64,000 nt of DNA from an uncultured Clostridia bacterium (GTDB taxonomy: Bacteria; Bacillota; Clostridia; TANB77; CAG-508), in the NCBI GenBank assembly GCA_934157035.1, contig CAKPHG010000001.1:1-64000 (forward strand). Reading direction: 5' to 3'. Positions 36,200-46,550 of the stretch are shown piece by piece. The stretch's first letter is position 1. Each line of letters opens with the position of its first letter. The position numbers were made by a program, and so were the translations under genes. The notes under the pieces are model-generated. The model was given only the letters and a program-made list of their open reading frames with translations, was not told the origin of the DNA and ran no database searches.

Positions 36200-36228
36200 T
36201 TGAATTTATTTGCTTTTTGATATAGTAT
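36200..36228 (+). promoter_or_regulatory. SigA-type promoter of the DUF4912-GH57 unit
   Basis: TTGAAT and TAGTAT are 17 bases apart, about 40 bases before the start of the DUF4912 gene. Confidence 0.6.
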
Positions 36229-36268
36229 ATATGAAGAAAAAATTGCATTTTTTACAAAGGAGGAAGTT

Positions 36269-37099
36269 ATGCCAAGAAAAGCAAAAGAAGAAATTAATGA
36301 AACGAAAAGTAAAACATCCAGCAAAAAAACAGTAGAAAAAAAATCTACAATTAAAAGTAATGTTTTAAAAGAAAATACTAAAAAAACAACTGCTACAAGT
36401 TCTAAGAAAAAAACAACTAAAGAAACTTCTAAAAAAGTTAATAGTAGTAAAACTTATTCTAAAACTAATAAAGCTTCTTCAAAGATTTCTACTAAAAAAG
36501 CTACAAATGGCAAAAATAAAAAGATTAATGTTTTAGAATACTATGATTTACCTTATAGATATAACGAAACAATTATTAAAGTTTTAGCACAAACACCTAC
36601 TACATTATTTATTTATTGGGATATTTCAGATAAAGATAAAAGCGAATATATAACTAAGTATGGTGAGTATTTCTTTAATAATACCAAACCTGTTTTAATA
36701 GTAAAAAATAAAACTAAAAATTACGAATATGAAGTAGATATTAATGATTTTGCTAATAGTTGGTATTTACATGTTCCAGATAGTAATTGTGATTATCAAA
36801 TTGAACTTGGTAGACGCCCTATCAATAATTACGTAAGTATACCTAATGATTACATGTATATAACTTCATCAAATGATATGGAATCTCCTAATGATCATAT
36901 TTTATTTGATTCTTTATCTAAATTCGTTTATTTTAGAAATGTAAAAAATAACAATGTTTCTAAGAAATCTGTTACTAACGTTTACTCTCTTAGAAAAATA
37001 GGAAAACTTTATAATATTAAAGATTTCTATGAAAAATTATACTCAAAAGAACAAATTGATTTTGATAGATTAGATTTATTAAATCCTTCTTCAAAATAA
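36269..37099 (+). CDS. DUF4912 domain protein
   Basis: A 276-residue protein. Residues 1-90 are a low-complexity Lys/Ser/Thr tail, likely disordered and able to bind nucleic acid or polyanions. From residue about 95 the DUF4912 domain reads YNETIIKVLAQTPTTLFIYW and later SWYLHVPDSNCDYQIELGRR. DUF4912 genes are often next to GH57 glucan-branching enzymes, as here with 15 bases between, and may help bind glucan or a metabolic protein; the molecular role is unknown. It starts after AAGGAGGAAGTT. Confidence 0.8.
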   Translation: MPRKAKEEINETKSKTSSKKTVEKKSTIKSNVLKENTKKTTATSSKKKTTKETSKKVNSSKTYSKTNKASSKISTKKATNGKNKKINVLEYYDLPYRYNETIIKVLAQTPTTLFIYWDISDKDKSEYITKYGEYFFNNTKPVLIVKNKTKNYEYEVDINDFANSWYLHVPDSNCDYQIELGRRPINNYVSIPNDYMYITSSNDMESPNDHILFDSLSKFVYFRNVKNNNVSKKSVTNVYSLRKIGKLYNIKDFYEKLYSKEQIDFDRLDLLNPSSK

Positions 37100-37114
37100 C
37101 AAAGGAGAAAATTA

Positions 37115-38704
37115 ATGAATAAACCTAAAGGATATGTAAGCTTTGTATTACATGCACACTTACCTTTTATACATCATCCAGAAAGCGAAGATTACTTAGA
37201 GGAAGAATGGTTATTTGAAGCTATTTCAGAAACTTATATTCCTCTTCTTTTAAACTTTCAAAAATTAGTGGAAGAAAAAGTAGACTTTTCAATTACAATG
37301 TCTATGACTCCTCCACTTTTAAATATGCTTGATAATAAACTTTTACAAAAAAGGTATATAAAATATTTAAAAAAGCACATTGAACTTGCAAAAAAGGAAA
37401 TTGAAAGAACTTCTTCTAATCCAAAAATTAATAAGCTTTCCAAGTATTATTTTGACCGTTATTCTAATGATTTACATGTATTTCATGATATTTATAAAAA
37501 TAACATTATTCAAGCTTTTAAACACTTTCAAGATATTGGAGTTTTAGAAATAATAACTTGTGGAGCAACTCATGGTTACTTCCCTATATTATATGTTACA
37601 GAACAAACTGTAAAAGCCCAAATTGCAGTTGGGGTTCAAACTTATGAAAAATATTTTGGTAAGAAACCTCGCGGAATTTGGCTTCCTGAATGTGGATATA
37701 TTCCAGAAGCTGATAAATATTTAAAAGAGTTTGGTATAGAATATATTATTACTGAATCACATGGAATTTTATATGCCAACCCTACTCCTATTTATGGTAC
37801 TTATAGTCCTATTGTTTCTCCAAATGGAATTATCGCTTTTGGTAGAGATATGGAATCTTCAAGACAAGTTTGGAGTTCTATTAATGGTTATCCTGGTGAT
37901 TTTAATTATAGAGAATTTTATCGTGATATTGGATACGATGCTCCTTATGACTATATAAAGCCTTATATTGCACACAATGGAGTTCGAGTACACACAGGTA
38001 TAAAATATCATAGAATTACAGGAAAAAGTGAAGAAAAAGATATTTATGATTTGCAATGGGCAAAAGACTCTTGTGAAAAGCAAGCTGGTCATTTTCTAGA
38101 TTGTAGAAAAGAACAAATAGATATGGTTGCATCTTTTATGGATAAACCTCCTATTATACTTTGCCCTTATGATGCTGAACTTTATGGTCATTGGTGGTAT
38201 GAAGGCCCATATTGGTTATATATACTATTTAAAAAAATTCACTTTGATCAGAATGATTTTAAATTAATTACACCTAGTAAATATATAGATATGTATCCTG
38301 AAATGCAAGTATGTACACCTTGTCGTTCTAGTTGGGGTGCAAATGGTTATAGTCAAGTTTGGCTTAATGAAACTAATGATTATGTACATCGCCATTTACA
38401 TGTTGCTGGAGATAAAATGGTTGAGCTTGCAAATCTATTTAAAAATGAAACAGATTCTTTAAAAATTTTTGCATTAAATCAGTGTGCAAGAGAGCTTTTA
38501 CTAGCACAAAGCAGTGATTGGCTATTTATTATTACAAATGGTACAATGGTTGATTATGCAAAAAAAAGAATTAAGGACCATATTGGACGTTTTACTAAAC
38601 TATATAATCAAATTAAAGAAAATAATATAGATAAAGAATTTTTAGACTCAATTTATAAAAAAGATTGTATATTTCCAGAAATAGATTATAAAATTTATTT
38701 GTAA
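37115..38704 (+). CDS. 1,4-alpha-glucan branching enzyme, GH57
   Basis: A 529-residue GH57 enzyme that should introduce alpha-1,6 branches in glycogen. Conserved regions are VLHAHLPFIHHPE, then GATHGYFPIL, WLPECGYIPEAD (nucleophile Glu) and CPYDAELYGHWWYEGP (acid/base Asp). The C-terminal DUF1957 helical part holds LLLAQSSDWLFIITNG. It follows the DUF4912 gene with a good ribosome site (AAAGGAGAAAATTA). Together with the GT4 and GT35 genes it gives a glycogen pathway that does not need the classical glgB. Confidence 0.92.
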   Translation: MNKPKGYVSFVLHAHLPFIHHPESEDYLEEEWLFEAISETYIPLLLNFQKLVEEKVDFSITMSMTPPLLNMLDNKLLQKRYIKYLKKHIELAKKEIERTSSNPKINKLSKYYFDRYSNDLHVFHDIYKNNIIQAFKHFQDIGVLEIITCGATHGYFPILYVTEQTVKAQIAVGVQTYEKYFGKKPRGIWLPECGYIPEADKYLKEFGIEYIITESHGILYANPTPIYGTYSPIVSPNGIIAFGRDMESSRQVWSSINGYPGDFNYREFYRDIGYDAPYDYIKPYIAHNGVRVHTGIKYHRITGKSEEKDIYDLQWAKDSCEKQAGHFLDCRKEQIDMVASFMDKPPIILCPYDAELYGHWWYEGPYWLYILFKKIHFDQNDFKLITPSKYIDMYPEMQVCTPCRSSWGANGYSQVWLNETNDYVHRHLHVAGDKMVELANLFKNETDSLKIFALNQCARELLLAQSSDWLFIITNGTMVDYAKKRIKDHIGRFTKLYNQIKENNIDKEFLDSIYKKDCIFPEIDYKIYL

Positions 38705-38807
38705 TAGTCAAGTTACCAAAATTTTCCCTTTCGAATAAAATATGTATATCTAAAGTTTTTTAGTAGATAATAATACATATATAAAAGAAAGGGGATTTTT
38801 TTTCTTT

Positions 38808-39665
38808 ATGAAATCTTTTTGTATAAAAACCAATAACATTCAAATAATTAATTATCTACTTAAAAATTTAGAAATTTCTCCGTTAGAAAATATATACTTT
38901 GTAAATAAAGAATTTAAAAATTTCAAAAATGTTATTATTCATTATACAGGAATTGAAACAAATACCTTTTTTACATTGATTTCTGAAATTATTACTAATT
39001 GTATTTTGTATTTTTATGAACCACTATTACTAAAAAAAATATTAAATTTTAATTTTTTCTATTTTGATAGTTATGAACAAGATCATATTAAAGAAAACTG
39101 TTTAAAATATATTTCACAGCAAGAAATTCAGAATATAAAATATAGAAAAAATGAAATTTATACTGAAGTTTTAAAATACATTATTGAAAATAAATATATG
39201 ATATTAGATGGTTTTGTTTCTTTTAGACTAGAAAACTATCTATACACACTAGAAGAAATTGTTGATTATAATGTTAATGAATACGTTATAGAAAAAGAAT
39301 ATACTGAATTTATAAATTTATTAAAAATGTATGTTGATTCTAAACCTCCAGAAAGCTCAACTATCTATTTAGTATACTGTAATGGCGAATCTGTTTTACT
39401 TAATAAAAATAAAGACCTAATTGATTTAAACGAAAATATAACTAATGCAAAATATCTATCAGACATTTCATTTTCTTCAAATGATTATGCTTTAAATGCT
39501 CTTTTAAGTCTACTTCCTGCTAAAATAGAAATACATTTAGTTGGAGACGAAGATGAATTTATAAATACTTTAAAATTAGTCTTCAGAAATAGGGTATCAA
39601 TTTGTTATAATACAACTCTTAATGAATTTAATAAATTTGAAAAAGGAGAGAAAAAACATATTTAA
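38808..39665 (+). CDS. ytxC: Sporulation protein YtxC
   Basis: A 285-residue protein of the YtxC-like family. The signature is MILDGFVSFRLENYLYTLEE, followed by VEYTEFINLL-like residues and YVDSKPPESSTIYLVYCNGE. YtxC is conserved in endospore formers, but its molecular job is unknown. It starts with an ATG after AAAGGGGATTTTTTTTCTTT, a rather long spacer, and carries its own upstream region. Confidence 0.85.
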   Translation: MKSFCIKTNNIQIINYLLKNLEISPLENIYFVNKEFKNFKNVIIHYTGIETNTFFTLISEIITNCILYFYEPLLLKKILNFNFFYFDSYEQDHIKENCLKYISQQEIQNIKYRKNEIYTEVLKYIIENKYMILDGFVSFRLENYLYTLEEIVDYNVNEYVIEKEYTEFINLLKMYVDSKPPESSTIYLVYCNGESVLLNKNKDLIDLNENITNAKYLSDISFSSNDYALNALLSLLPAKIEIHLVGDEDEFINTLKLVFRNRVSICYNTTLNEFNKFEKGEKKHI

Positions 39666-39688
39666 TTTTTTCTCTCCTTATATATTTT

Positions 39689-40030
39689 TTATAAATTGTC
39701 TAAGCCACCTTCTATTTGATATACATTTATATAATTTTTTTCTTTTAATATTTGAGTTGCTTTTCTGCTTCTACCTCCTGATTGACAATATACTATTATT
39801 GTATTTTCTTTGTTATGGATTTTTTGTTCTATACATTTTTCTATATCATATAAAGGTATATTTATAGCTCCTTCTAAATGTCCTTCTCTATATTCTTGAG
39901 GACTTCTTACATCTACCAACTTAGCTTCTTTGTCATTTTTTAATATTGTTTTTGCATTTTCATAGTCTATATATTCTCCACTATTTCTATATTTTCTTAA
40001 TACATTTTTTAATATCTCATATATTTTCAT
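39689..40030 (-). CDS. Rhodanese-like sulfurtransferase domain protein
   Basis: A single rhodanese domain of 113 residues. VDVRSPQEYREGHLEGAINI and the active-site loop IVYCQSGGRSRKATQIL, with the catalytic Cys in YCQSGG, are intact. It may carry persulfide sulfur. The start was chosen at the ATG after AGGGGGAATAT; a longer in-frame form has no ribosome site. A strong hairpin lies directly upstream. Confidence 0.9.
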   Translation of the reverse strand: MKIYEILKNVLRKYRNSGEYIDYENAKTILKNDKEAKLVDVRSPQEYREGHLEGAINIPLYDIEKCIEQKIHNKENTIIVYCQSGGRSRKATQILKEKNYINVYQIEGGLDNL

Positions 40031-40045
40031 ATATATTCCCCCTAG

Positions 40046-40093
40046 AAAATAAAACATCTTTCATACATTATTATATGAAAGATGTTTTATTTT
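40046..40093 (-). terminator. Terminator of the secDF-like unit
   Basis: A 20-bp stem (AAAATAAAACATCTTTCATA and its complement) with an eight-base loop overlaps the stop of the SecF-like gene and is followed by U-rich sequence on the minus strand. Confidence 0.8.
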
Positions 40094-40577
40094 AGTTATT
40101 TTTGTCGCTTGAACTATTCTTATTCTTTTTTAATATTAAAAAGCTTCCAACTATATAAATTATAATAATTACCAAAGAAATTATTGTTGGCCAAATATAA
40201 TTTTTTATTAAATCAATAAATTTTACTTTTGGAACTTTTGTTATTACTATATCTTCAGTTTTATTTTCAGTTCCATATTTTTCATTTATTTTTGTATTTA
40301 AATTCTCTATTTGTTCTGAAGTTACTTCCCCTTTAGTTTTTATGCATACCATATCTTCATAAACTTCTACTTTGTTTATTGAAATATTTTTACTTTGTAA
40401 TTCTTCTTTTGCTATGCTTTTTATTTCATTTGAATCAAATTGTTTTCCTATATATATGTCTATTTCTGTATGTTCACTGTATTCTAATCCAAAGTTTAAT
40501 TTAATTGCACAAGCAGTAACAATACCTACAACTACGACTATACAACATATTATACATATTATACTTTTTTTGTTCAT
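40092..40577 (-). CDS. Reduced SecF-like protein (TM1, P4-like domain, TM2 only)
   Basis: A 161-residue membrane protein. After the first helix (about 6-25) comes KLNFGLEYSEHTEIDIYIGK, which resembles the SecF segment normally reading NFGIDFTGGT. A small alpha/beta domain follows, with VCIKTKGEVTSEQIENLNTK. A second helix lies near 130-153 and the protein ends soon after. SecF normally has six helices and about 290 residues, so four helices are absent. It sits 16 bases after the SecD-like gene, in the expected secD-secF order. Because of the weak similarity the SecF assignment is partly based on this context. Confidence 0.6.
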   Translation of the reverse strand: MNKKSIICIICCIVVVVGIVTACAIKLNFGLEYSEHTEIDIYIGKQFDSNEIKSIAKEELQSKNISINKVEVYEDMVCIKTKGEVTSEQIENLNTKINEKYGTENKTEDIVITKVPKVKFIDLIKNYIWPTIISLVIIIIYIVGSFLILKKNKNSSSDKNN

Positions 40578-40592
40578 TTGCTTTTCTCCTTT

Positions 40593-41936
40593 TTACTTTA
40601 ACATTAAATTTGATACACTTAAATTATATAATAAATTTATTACTATTCCCCAGAATAGTACAGCTCCCACTGCTATATTAGCAAAAGTAAATACAACTGA
40701 TATAACCAATAATGGAACATAAATTAATGTATATTTTCCTACTGTTTTTGCTACATTTCCTGTTTTTAATATATTTACCATAACTATATAATTTAATATT
40801 ATAGATAATGCTATTGTAAACAATCCTGAAACTGTTATTTCTACATTAAAATATCTCAAAGCAATTAATAATATTGCTAAATATCCTACTACAGATACAC
40901 TTGCTAGTATTCCTTTTGATTTATATTTTATTACTAAATATAAAAATCCTATAACTAATAATCCTGCTACTATACTAGCACCTATTTTTACTTCATTTTC
41001 TGTTATATTAGATACTATAAATTTATTTTGTTCTACTTCATATACTATTGGCATTTTTCCTGAATCTAATATTGTTGCCATACTATTTGCTTCTTCTATA
41101 TATTCTTGTAATTCTTTTGTTGAAGAAGTAGTACTCTCTGAGTATCCTACAGATAATTGTAATACTCCATTATTTACTTCTTGATCAAAATATGTTGTTA
41201 GCATAGAATAGTCATCTATCTTTAATGCTATTTTTTTAGTTACTTTTTCTTCTTTTGCTTCTTCACCTTCTGTAACATTTTCTGATTTTACATTAGTTTC
41301 TACATAAGTATTAGTTATATTTTTAAATTTTTCTGTTCCTTGTTTATTAAATTGTATATCCACAAACACTGCTGTTTTTCCACTTGATACAGTTCCATAT
41401 TTAGCTTTTACAGATTTTATGTCGTCATTATTCATAAGTACTTCATTTGTATCATTGTCTACTATTTCAAACTTTGCTTGTGTATAAAGTTGTCCAACAA
41501 CTCTATCTGTCTGTTCGTTTTCTGGTAACTCTAATATAATAGTACCATTTTCTTCATTTTGTCTTATAATATAGTTTTGAACATTCATAGCTTTTAGTCT
41601 TTTTTCTATTATATTTTTAGAAATTCTAAAGTTTTCTTTTGTTAAAATTTCATCTGAATTAACTTTTATTTCTTCTGTTTTAGCTACTTTTGTCTCTGTA
41701 TCCTCGTCTGAAATAACTTGTCCTTGTTCATCATATCTTATTGTTTTACTTATTTCATCACTTACTTTAAGCTCAACTCTTCTATATCCTTTTAAATCAC
41801 CTGCTAACAAATATTCAGGTAATTTGTTTTCTACTAAACTTTTATTTTGTACAAATACTCCTCCAAAAGAAATTAATGATAATAAAATAATTACTAGTAC
41901 AATTAATGTTAGTCCTAATTTTCTGTTTTGTTTCAT
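40593..41936 (-). CDS. Divergent SecD-like protein translocase subunit
   Basis: SecD/SecF normally use the proton gradient to help protein export. This 447-residue protein has an N-terminal helix (8-28), a P1-type periplasmic domain of about 280 residues (IIEKRLKAMNVQNYIIRQ, then TIILELPENEQTDRVVGQLY) and about five to six C-terminal helices. MATILDSGKMPIVYEVEQNK is like the SecD segment before TM2. However, the hallmark TM4 motif (DANVxxxERIRE type) is replaced by SIILNYIVMVNILKTGN, so the usual charged residues of the proton path are missing. The domain layout and the SecF-like partner support the name, but the function may be changed. Confidence 0.7.
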   Translation of the reverse strand: MKQNRKLGLTLIVLVIILLSLISFGGVFVQNKSLVENKLPEYLLAGDLKGYRRVELKVSDEISKTIRYDEQGQVISDEDTETKVAKTEEIKVNSDEILTKENFRISKNIIEKRLKAMNVQNYIIRQNEENGTIILELPENEQTDRVVGQLYTQAKFEIVDNDTNEVLMNNDDIKSVKAKYGTVSSGKTAVFVDIQFNKQGTEKFKNITNTYVETNVKSENVTEGEEAKEEKVTKKIALKIDDYSMLTTYFDQEVNNGVLQLSVGYSESTTSSTKELQEYIEEANSMATILDSGKMPIVYEVEQNKFIVSNITENEVKIGASIVAGLLVIGFLYLVIKYKSKGILASVSVVGYLAILLIALRYFNVEITVSGLFTIALSIILNYIVMVNILKTGNVAKTVGKYTLIYVPLLVISVVFTFANIAVGAVLFWGIVINLLYNLSVSNLMLK

Positions 41937-41963
41937 TTTATATTTCCTCCCTAAAAAAATTAA

Positions 41964-42623
41964 TTACAATAGTTTTGTTCCATTTATAATAAGTTCAAAC
42001 CATATATTTAAATATTTTGCCGCATATTTACTCATCATTGTTCTATCCATAAATATTTCAAAATAATCTAACACAGGACATATTTGTGTGTCTATTGTTA
42101 AATCCAAAGTTACTTTTCTTTTTTCACTATCTATTTTAAATTTTGAATCTGTTACAGCATAATTTACTTTATCATGCTTATCAAAAGTAGACATATTTGA
42201 ATTTACAACTCTATTTCTATGAACATCTGATTTATCAGCTAAAATTAAAGCTGCTGAAATATCACTAACTGCAGTACCAGTTTGTTCATCATGATTTCCT
42301 ATTGCCATCATTATTTCTGTTCTTTCTGTTACATCCATTCCCATTTCTTTAAGTATTTGATAAGCAAGTATAGCTCCAGAATGTGCATGATCTACCCTGT
42401 TTACACAGTTTCCTATATCGTGCATATATCCTGCTATTTTAGCAAGTTCAATTCTTCTTTCTGGATACCCTAACACTTTAAGTATTTGTGCAGCTCTATC
42501 TGAAACTATCGAAATATGTCTTAAAGAATGTTCTGTATACCCTAATGCATTTAATTGTCTTTGTGAACCTATAATAAGCTCTTCTATCTCTTTATTAGCC
42601 TTTATATCTTCTAAAGTTATCAT
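41964..42623 (-). CDS. HD-domain phosphohydrolase
   Basis: A 219-residue soluble protein. Metal ligands of the HD fold appear as HSLRHISIVSDRA, then AGYMHDIGNCVNRVDHAHSG, and later IMMAIGNHDEQTG and ALILADKSDVHRNR. The last 70 residues form a beta-rich extension (KFKIDSEKRKVTLDLTIDTQ). Substrates of the clade may be nucleotides or phosphorylated metabolites, not identifiable here. It lies 27 bases upstream of the SecD-like gene, with AGCGGAGGAAAAT before its ATG, so it is probably in the same unit. Confidence 0.85.
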   Translation of the reverse strand: MITLEDIKANKEIEELIIGSQRQLNALGYTEHSLRHISIVSDRAAQILKVLGYPERRIELAKIAGYMHDIGNCVNRVDHAHSGAILAYQILKEMGMDVTERTEIMMAIGNHDEQTGTAVSDISAALILADKSDVHRNRVVNSNMSTFDKHDKVNYAVTDSKFKIDSEKRKVTLDLTIDTQICPVLDYFEIFMDRTMMSKYAAKYLNIWFELIINGTKLL

Positions 42624-42660
42624 ATTTTCCTCCGCTTTTTCACATTTTCAATTCTATATT

Positions 42661-42695
42661 AAATTACAAAAAAATTCAACCATTTTTTGTAATTT
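42661..42695 (-). terminator. Hairpin between the TIGR04086 gene and the HD gene
   Basis: AAATTACAAAAAA and TTTTTTGTAATTT pair perfectly around nine bases. An alternative AAAATTCAA/TTGAATTTT pairing overlaps it. It probably ends the tgt-WG-TIGR04086 transcript. Confidence 0.65.
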
Positions 42696-42719
42696 GATTG
42701 AATTTTTACTTTATATTTT

Positions 42720-43109
42720 CTAATTTATATTAACTCCAACTATTCCACCTAGCATTCCTGCTGCTATAGCAAATATTATCATTAAAACACTGTTAATATC
42801 AATTTTAAAACCCATACCCATTATGCTAGATAATATGTAAATAGTTAATATATATATAATTCCAACTATTGCCCCATTTAGTAACCCATTTTTCTTTATT
42901 TTTAAACTACTTATACTACTTCCAATCAATATACTTATACTTGTTATTATAATTATTATTGGAGAAATTATACTCTCTTTTACATTTGTATATGTTACTA
43001 TTATAGAAAAGATGAATAATAAAACTAATGTTAAAATAATTGATGTTATACTTCCTTTTACAATTCTTATAAAGTTTTCTTTTGTTGTACTATTATTTAA
43101 TTTTTCCAT
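42720..43109 (-). CDS. TIGR04086 family membrane protein (DUF3792)
   Basis: A 129-residue protein with four hydrophobic helices, the last ending in AIAAGMLGGIVGVNIN, the family hallmark. Such genes sit close to tgt, yajC and secDF in many endospore-forming Firmicutes, as here. Their function is not known. It begins after AAGGAGAAAGAA. Confidence 0.82.
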   Translation of the reverse strand: MEKLNNSTTKENFIRIVKGSITSIILTLVLLFIFSIIVTYTNVKESIISPIIIIITSISILIGSSISSLKIKKNGLLNGAIVGIIYILTIYILSSIMGMGFKIDINSVLMIIFAIAAGMLGGIVGVNIN

Positions 43110-43164
43110 TTCTTTCTCCTTATTGATATTTATATATCATATTCTTTTTTTATATTAATAGAAC

Positions 43165-43198
43165 AAAAAAGAGTAAAACTTTTTGTTTTACTCTTTTT
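43165..43198 (-). terminator. Terminator after the WG-repeat gene
   Basis: AAAAAAGAGTAAAAC pairs with GTTTTACTCTTTTT around a TTTTT loop, immediately after the stop codon at 43203. Confidence 0.85.
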
Positions 43199-43202
43199 AT
43201 AT

Positions 43203-44570
43203 TTATTTTTTATTAGCATTTTCTTTGTTATAATTTATATATTCCATTACATCGTAAGCTTTTCCATTTTTGTCTAGCATTGTGTATTCTTCTCTTCCAT
43301 TAGATGTTACTGAATATACCGTTTGTAATGCAACTGGCCAAACCAATGCTTTTCCTTGTGAATCTACTATTCCATAATAACTTGTTTTCTTACCTGGTTC
43401 TAATTCATATTCTTTAGAAATAACTATACCTTCTGCTTCTGGAATTATTAAAACATTGTTTAAATTTTGGTTACTTGCTATACAGCCTATTCCATCATAT
43501 TCTATAGGTAAAATAATATTTCCTCTCTTATCATATAATCCCCATTTTCCATTTTGTTTTACTGGAATTGCATTATTAAATAAAAGATATGGATTCTTTA
43601 TATTGTTAGTAGCATATTGTGTTGTGTTTACACCTATTTGGTCATATTCTAAGTATATTAATATTTTACCATTTTTTTCTATTACACCTTGTTTATTATT
43701 ATTTGTTACTAAATACAAGTTTAAGTCTTTATCTATTTGTTTCAAAGCATCATATTGTGGTCTTACTTTTGTTTCTCCTGTTTCTGTAATTATACCCACT
43801 TTATTTTCATCTGTTGTAACAATAAATTCTTTAGTACTTTCTACAAACTCTATTTTAGTATATTTATTTCCTACTATTTCTGTACCATCTAATGTAGTTA
43901 CTCCATATCTTAAATTTTTTGGATTATAATCAACTTCTGTATTATCTATATTTTGAACAACTAATAAATTATATAATATTGCTTTTTGATTTTTAAAGTT
44001 ATCTGCTATAGCTGCATTCTTATTCTTATTTATACATGTTTTCGCCAAATAAGGTAATGTATATATTTGTATTTTATTTGTAGTATAAGATATGCTTAAA
44101 TTACATGCAACACCTAATCCATTAGAAGATATGTATAACTTGTTATTTATCATTTTCACAGGTTCATTTATATTAAATAACTCATAATCTAAATTATCTA
44201 CTGGTGTTTTATAAATTTTATTTGAATCCTTTTCAAATGTACAAACTTCTTCTAATCCTTCTAAATAACAACTTGAAGTTTCTTCTGAATATTGTTTATA
44301 TCCACCATTATAGTATTTATATCCAACTATTTCTGCTATGTCTTTTAATGATATATATAATTTATCCTCGTCAAAAATAAATAAGTCTTGTGATATTTGT
44401 ACATTTTTGTTATCTACTGTAAACTTCATTTCTTTTCCTTGTAAATAATATATTGCTATAAACAAACCCACACTTATCACAAAAAGCACAACTATAGTTA
44501 TTATTATTGCTTTCATTACTTTTTTTGTTTTTATATCTTCTTGTTTATTATTTTTTTCTAATAAATTCAT
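43203..44570 (-). CDS. Membrane-anchored WG-repeat protein
   Basis: About 455 residues with one N-terminal helix (near 20-44) and a large outer part. Residues about 45-170 resemble a copper-amine-oxidase-N-like beta module (KLYISLKDIAEIVGYKYYNG). The C-terminal half has WG-type repeats: VGIITETGETKVRPQYDALK, then QGVIEKNGKILIYLEYDQI and WGLYDKRGNIILPIEYDGI. WG repeats form beta-propeller-like structures and probably bind proteins or wall components. The start is the ATG after GGGGGTTTTT. It follows tgt and may be co-transcribed with it. Confidence 0.8.
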   Translation of the reverse strand: MNLLEKNNKQEDIKTKKVMKAIIITIVVLFVISVGLFIAIYYLQGKEMKFTVDNKNVQISQDLFIFDEDKLYISLKDIAEIVGYKYYNGGYKQYSEETSSCYLEGLEEVCTFEKDSNKIYKTPVDNLDYELFNINEPVKMINNKLYISSNGLGVACNLSISYTTNKIQIYTLPYLAKTCINKNKNAAIADNFKNQKAILYNLLVVQNIDNTEVDYNPKNLRYGVTTLDGTEIVGNKYTKIEFVESTKEFIVTTDENKVGIITETGETKVRPQYDALKQIDKDLNLYLVTNNNKQGVIEKNGKILIYLEYDQIGVNTTQYATNNIKNPYLLFNNAIPVKQNGKWGLYDKRGNIILPIEYDGIGCIASNQNLNNVLIIPEAEGIVISKEYELEPGKKTSYYGIVDSQGKALVWPVALQTVYSVTSNGREEYTMLDKNGKAYDVMEYINYNKENANKK

Positions 44571-44594
44571 AAAAACCCCCAATTTTCTTTTGTT

Positions 44595-45719
<1,125 letters not shown>

Positions 45720-45757
45720 AATAAATTCCTTTTCTTTTTTTATTTTATATATATTTT

Positions 45758-45785
45758 ATTATACTAAATTTACAGAAAAAATCAA
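45758..45785 (-). promoter_or_regulatory. SigA-type promoter of tgt
   Basis: On the minus strand TTGATT and TATAAT are 16 bases apart, about 40 bases before the tgt start. Confidence 0.65.
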
Positions 45786-45872
45786 TTATTTGTGTTAATT
45801 TTAATTAATTGATTTTTTTTCGACATAATTTATCTTTTTCTGACTATACTATATATAAAGATAGGAGTTTAT

Positions 45873-46523
45873 ATGAATCAAATATTAGGAAATGCTTTTT
45901 TCAAAAATAATAGTTATTATAAAAAAGACAAAAAAAAATTCAAATATATACTATATATATCTATTAGTATTATAATTATTTGTATTATTTGCTATATCAT
46001 ATTAAAATATAATTCAAATAAAAAAGAAAAAATTGCCAAAGGTTTAGTCAGTCAATATAATATTACTACTTTATATACTTCAAATAATAATTATACTACT
46101 TCTTATACTTCACAAGAGAACCCACAAAAAGATCCTTTTGTAATAGGTTTATTAAAAATAGATAAAATAAAACTAATGTATCCCATACTTTCAGAAAGCT
46201 CTAAAGAACTATTAGAAATATCCCCTTGTCGCTTTTATGGTCCTATGCCAAATGAAATAGGTAATTTATGTATTGCTGGGCATAACTATGTTGACAACAA
46301 ATTATTTAGTAAAATTCATTTACTCGAAACTAATGATATTATTAATTTATTTGATTTAACTGGAAAAAGTTTAGAATATATAGTTTACAAAAAGGATGAG
46401 GTAAAAAAAGAAGATACTTCTTGTTTAGATCAAAATACTAATGGTTTTAGAGAACTAACTTTAATTACTTGTAACAATGTTAAAGGAACAAGAGTTGTAA
46501 TAAAAGCAAAAGAAAATAGATAA
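45873..46523 (+). CDS. Sortase
   Basis: Membrane-anchored transpeptidase that links LPxTG proteins to the cell wall. A single helix spans about residues 25-45. The sortase fold starts near 90 (GLLKIDKIKLMYPIL) and holds GNLCIAGHNY (His137), the active-site Cys in LTLITCNN (Cys200) and the Arg in GTRVVIKA (Arg207). The length and N-terminal anchor suit a class D- or E-like enzyme. The LPQTG protein encoded convergently next door is its obvious substrate. Confidence 0.9.
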   Translation: MNQILGNAFFKNNSYYKKDKKKFKYILYISISIIIICIICYIILKYNSNKKEKIAKGLVSQYNITTLYTSNNNYTTSYTSQENPQKDPFVIGLLKIDKIKLMYPILSESSKELLEISPCRFYGPMPNEIGNLCIAGHNYVDNKLFSKIHLLETNDIINLFDLTGKSLEYIVYKKDEVKKEDTSCLDQNTNGFRELTLITCNNVKGTRVVIKAKENR

Positions 46524-46541
46524 CACAATTATCTATTTTCT
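46511..46541. terminator. Bidirectional terminator between sortase and its substrate gene
   Basis: AGAAAATAGATA pairs with TATCTATTTTCT around seven bases; U-rich sequence follows on the plus strand and the stop codon of the sortase lies in the stem. Confidence 0.75.
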
Positions 46542-46550
46542 TTTATTTAA

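Noticed and set aside
45720..45872. preQ1 riboswitch before tgt
   Set aside because: Only a short A+T-rich leader lies between the promoter and the ATG; there is no room for the aptamer and no C-rich pseudoknot partner.
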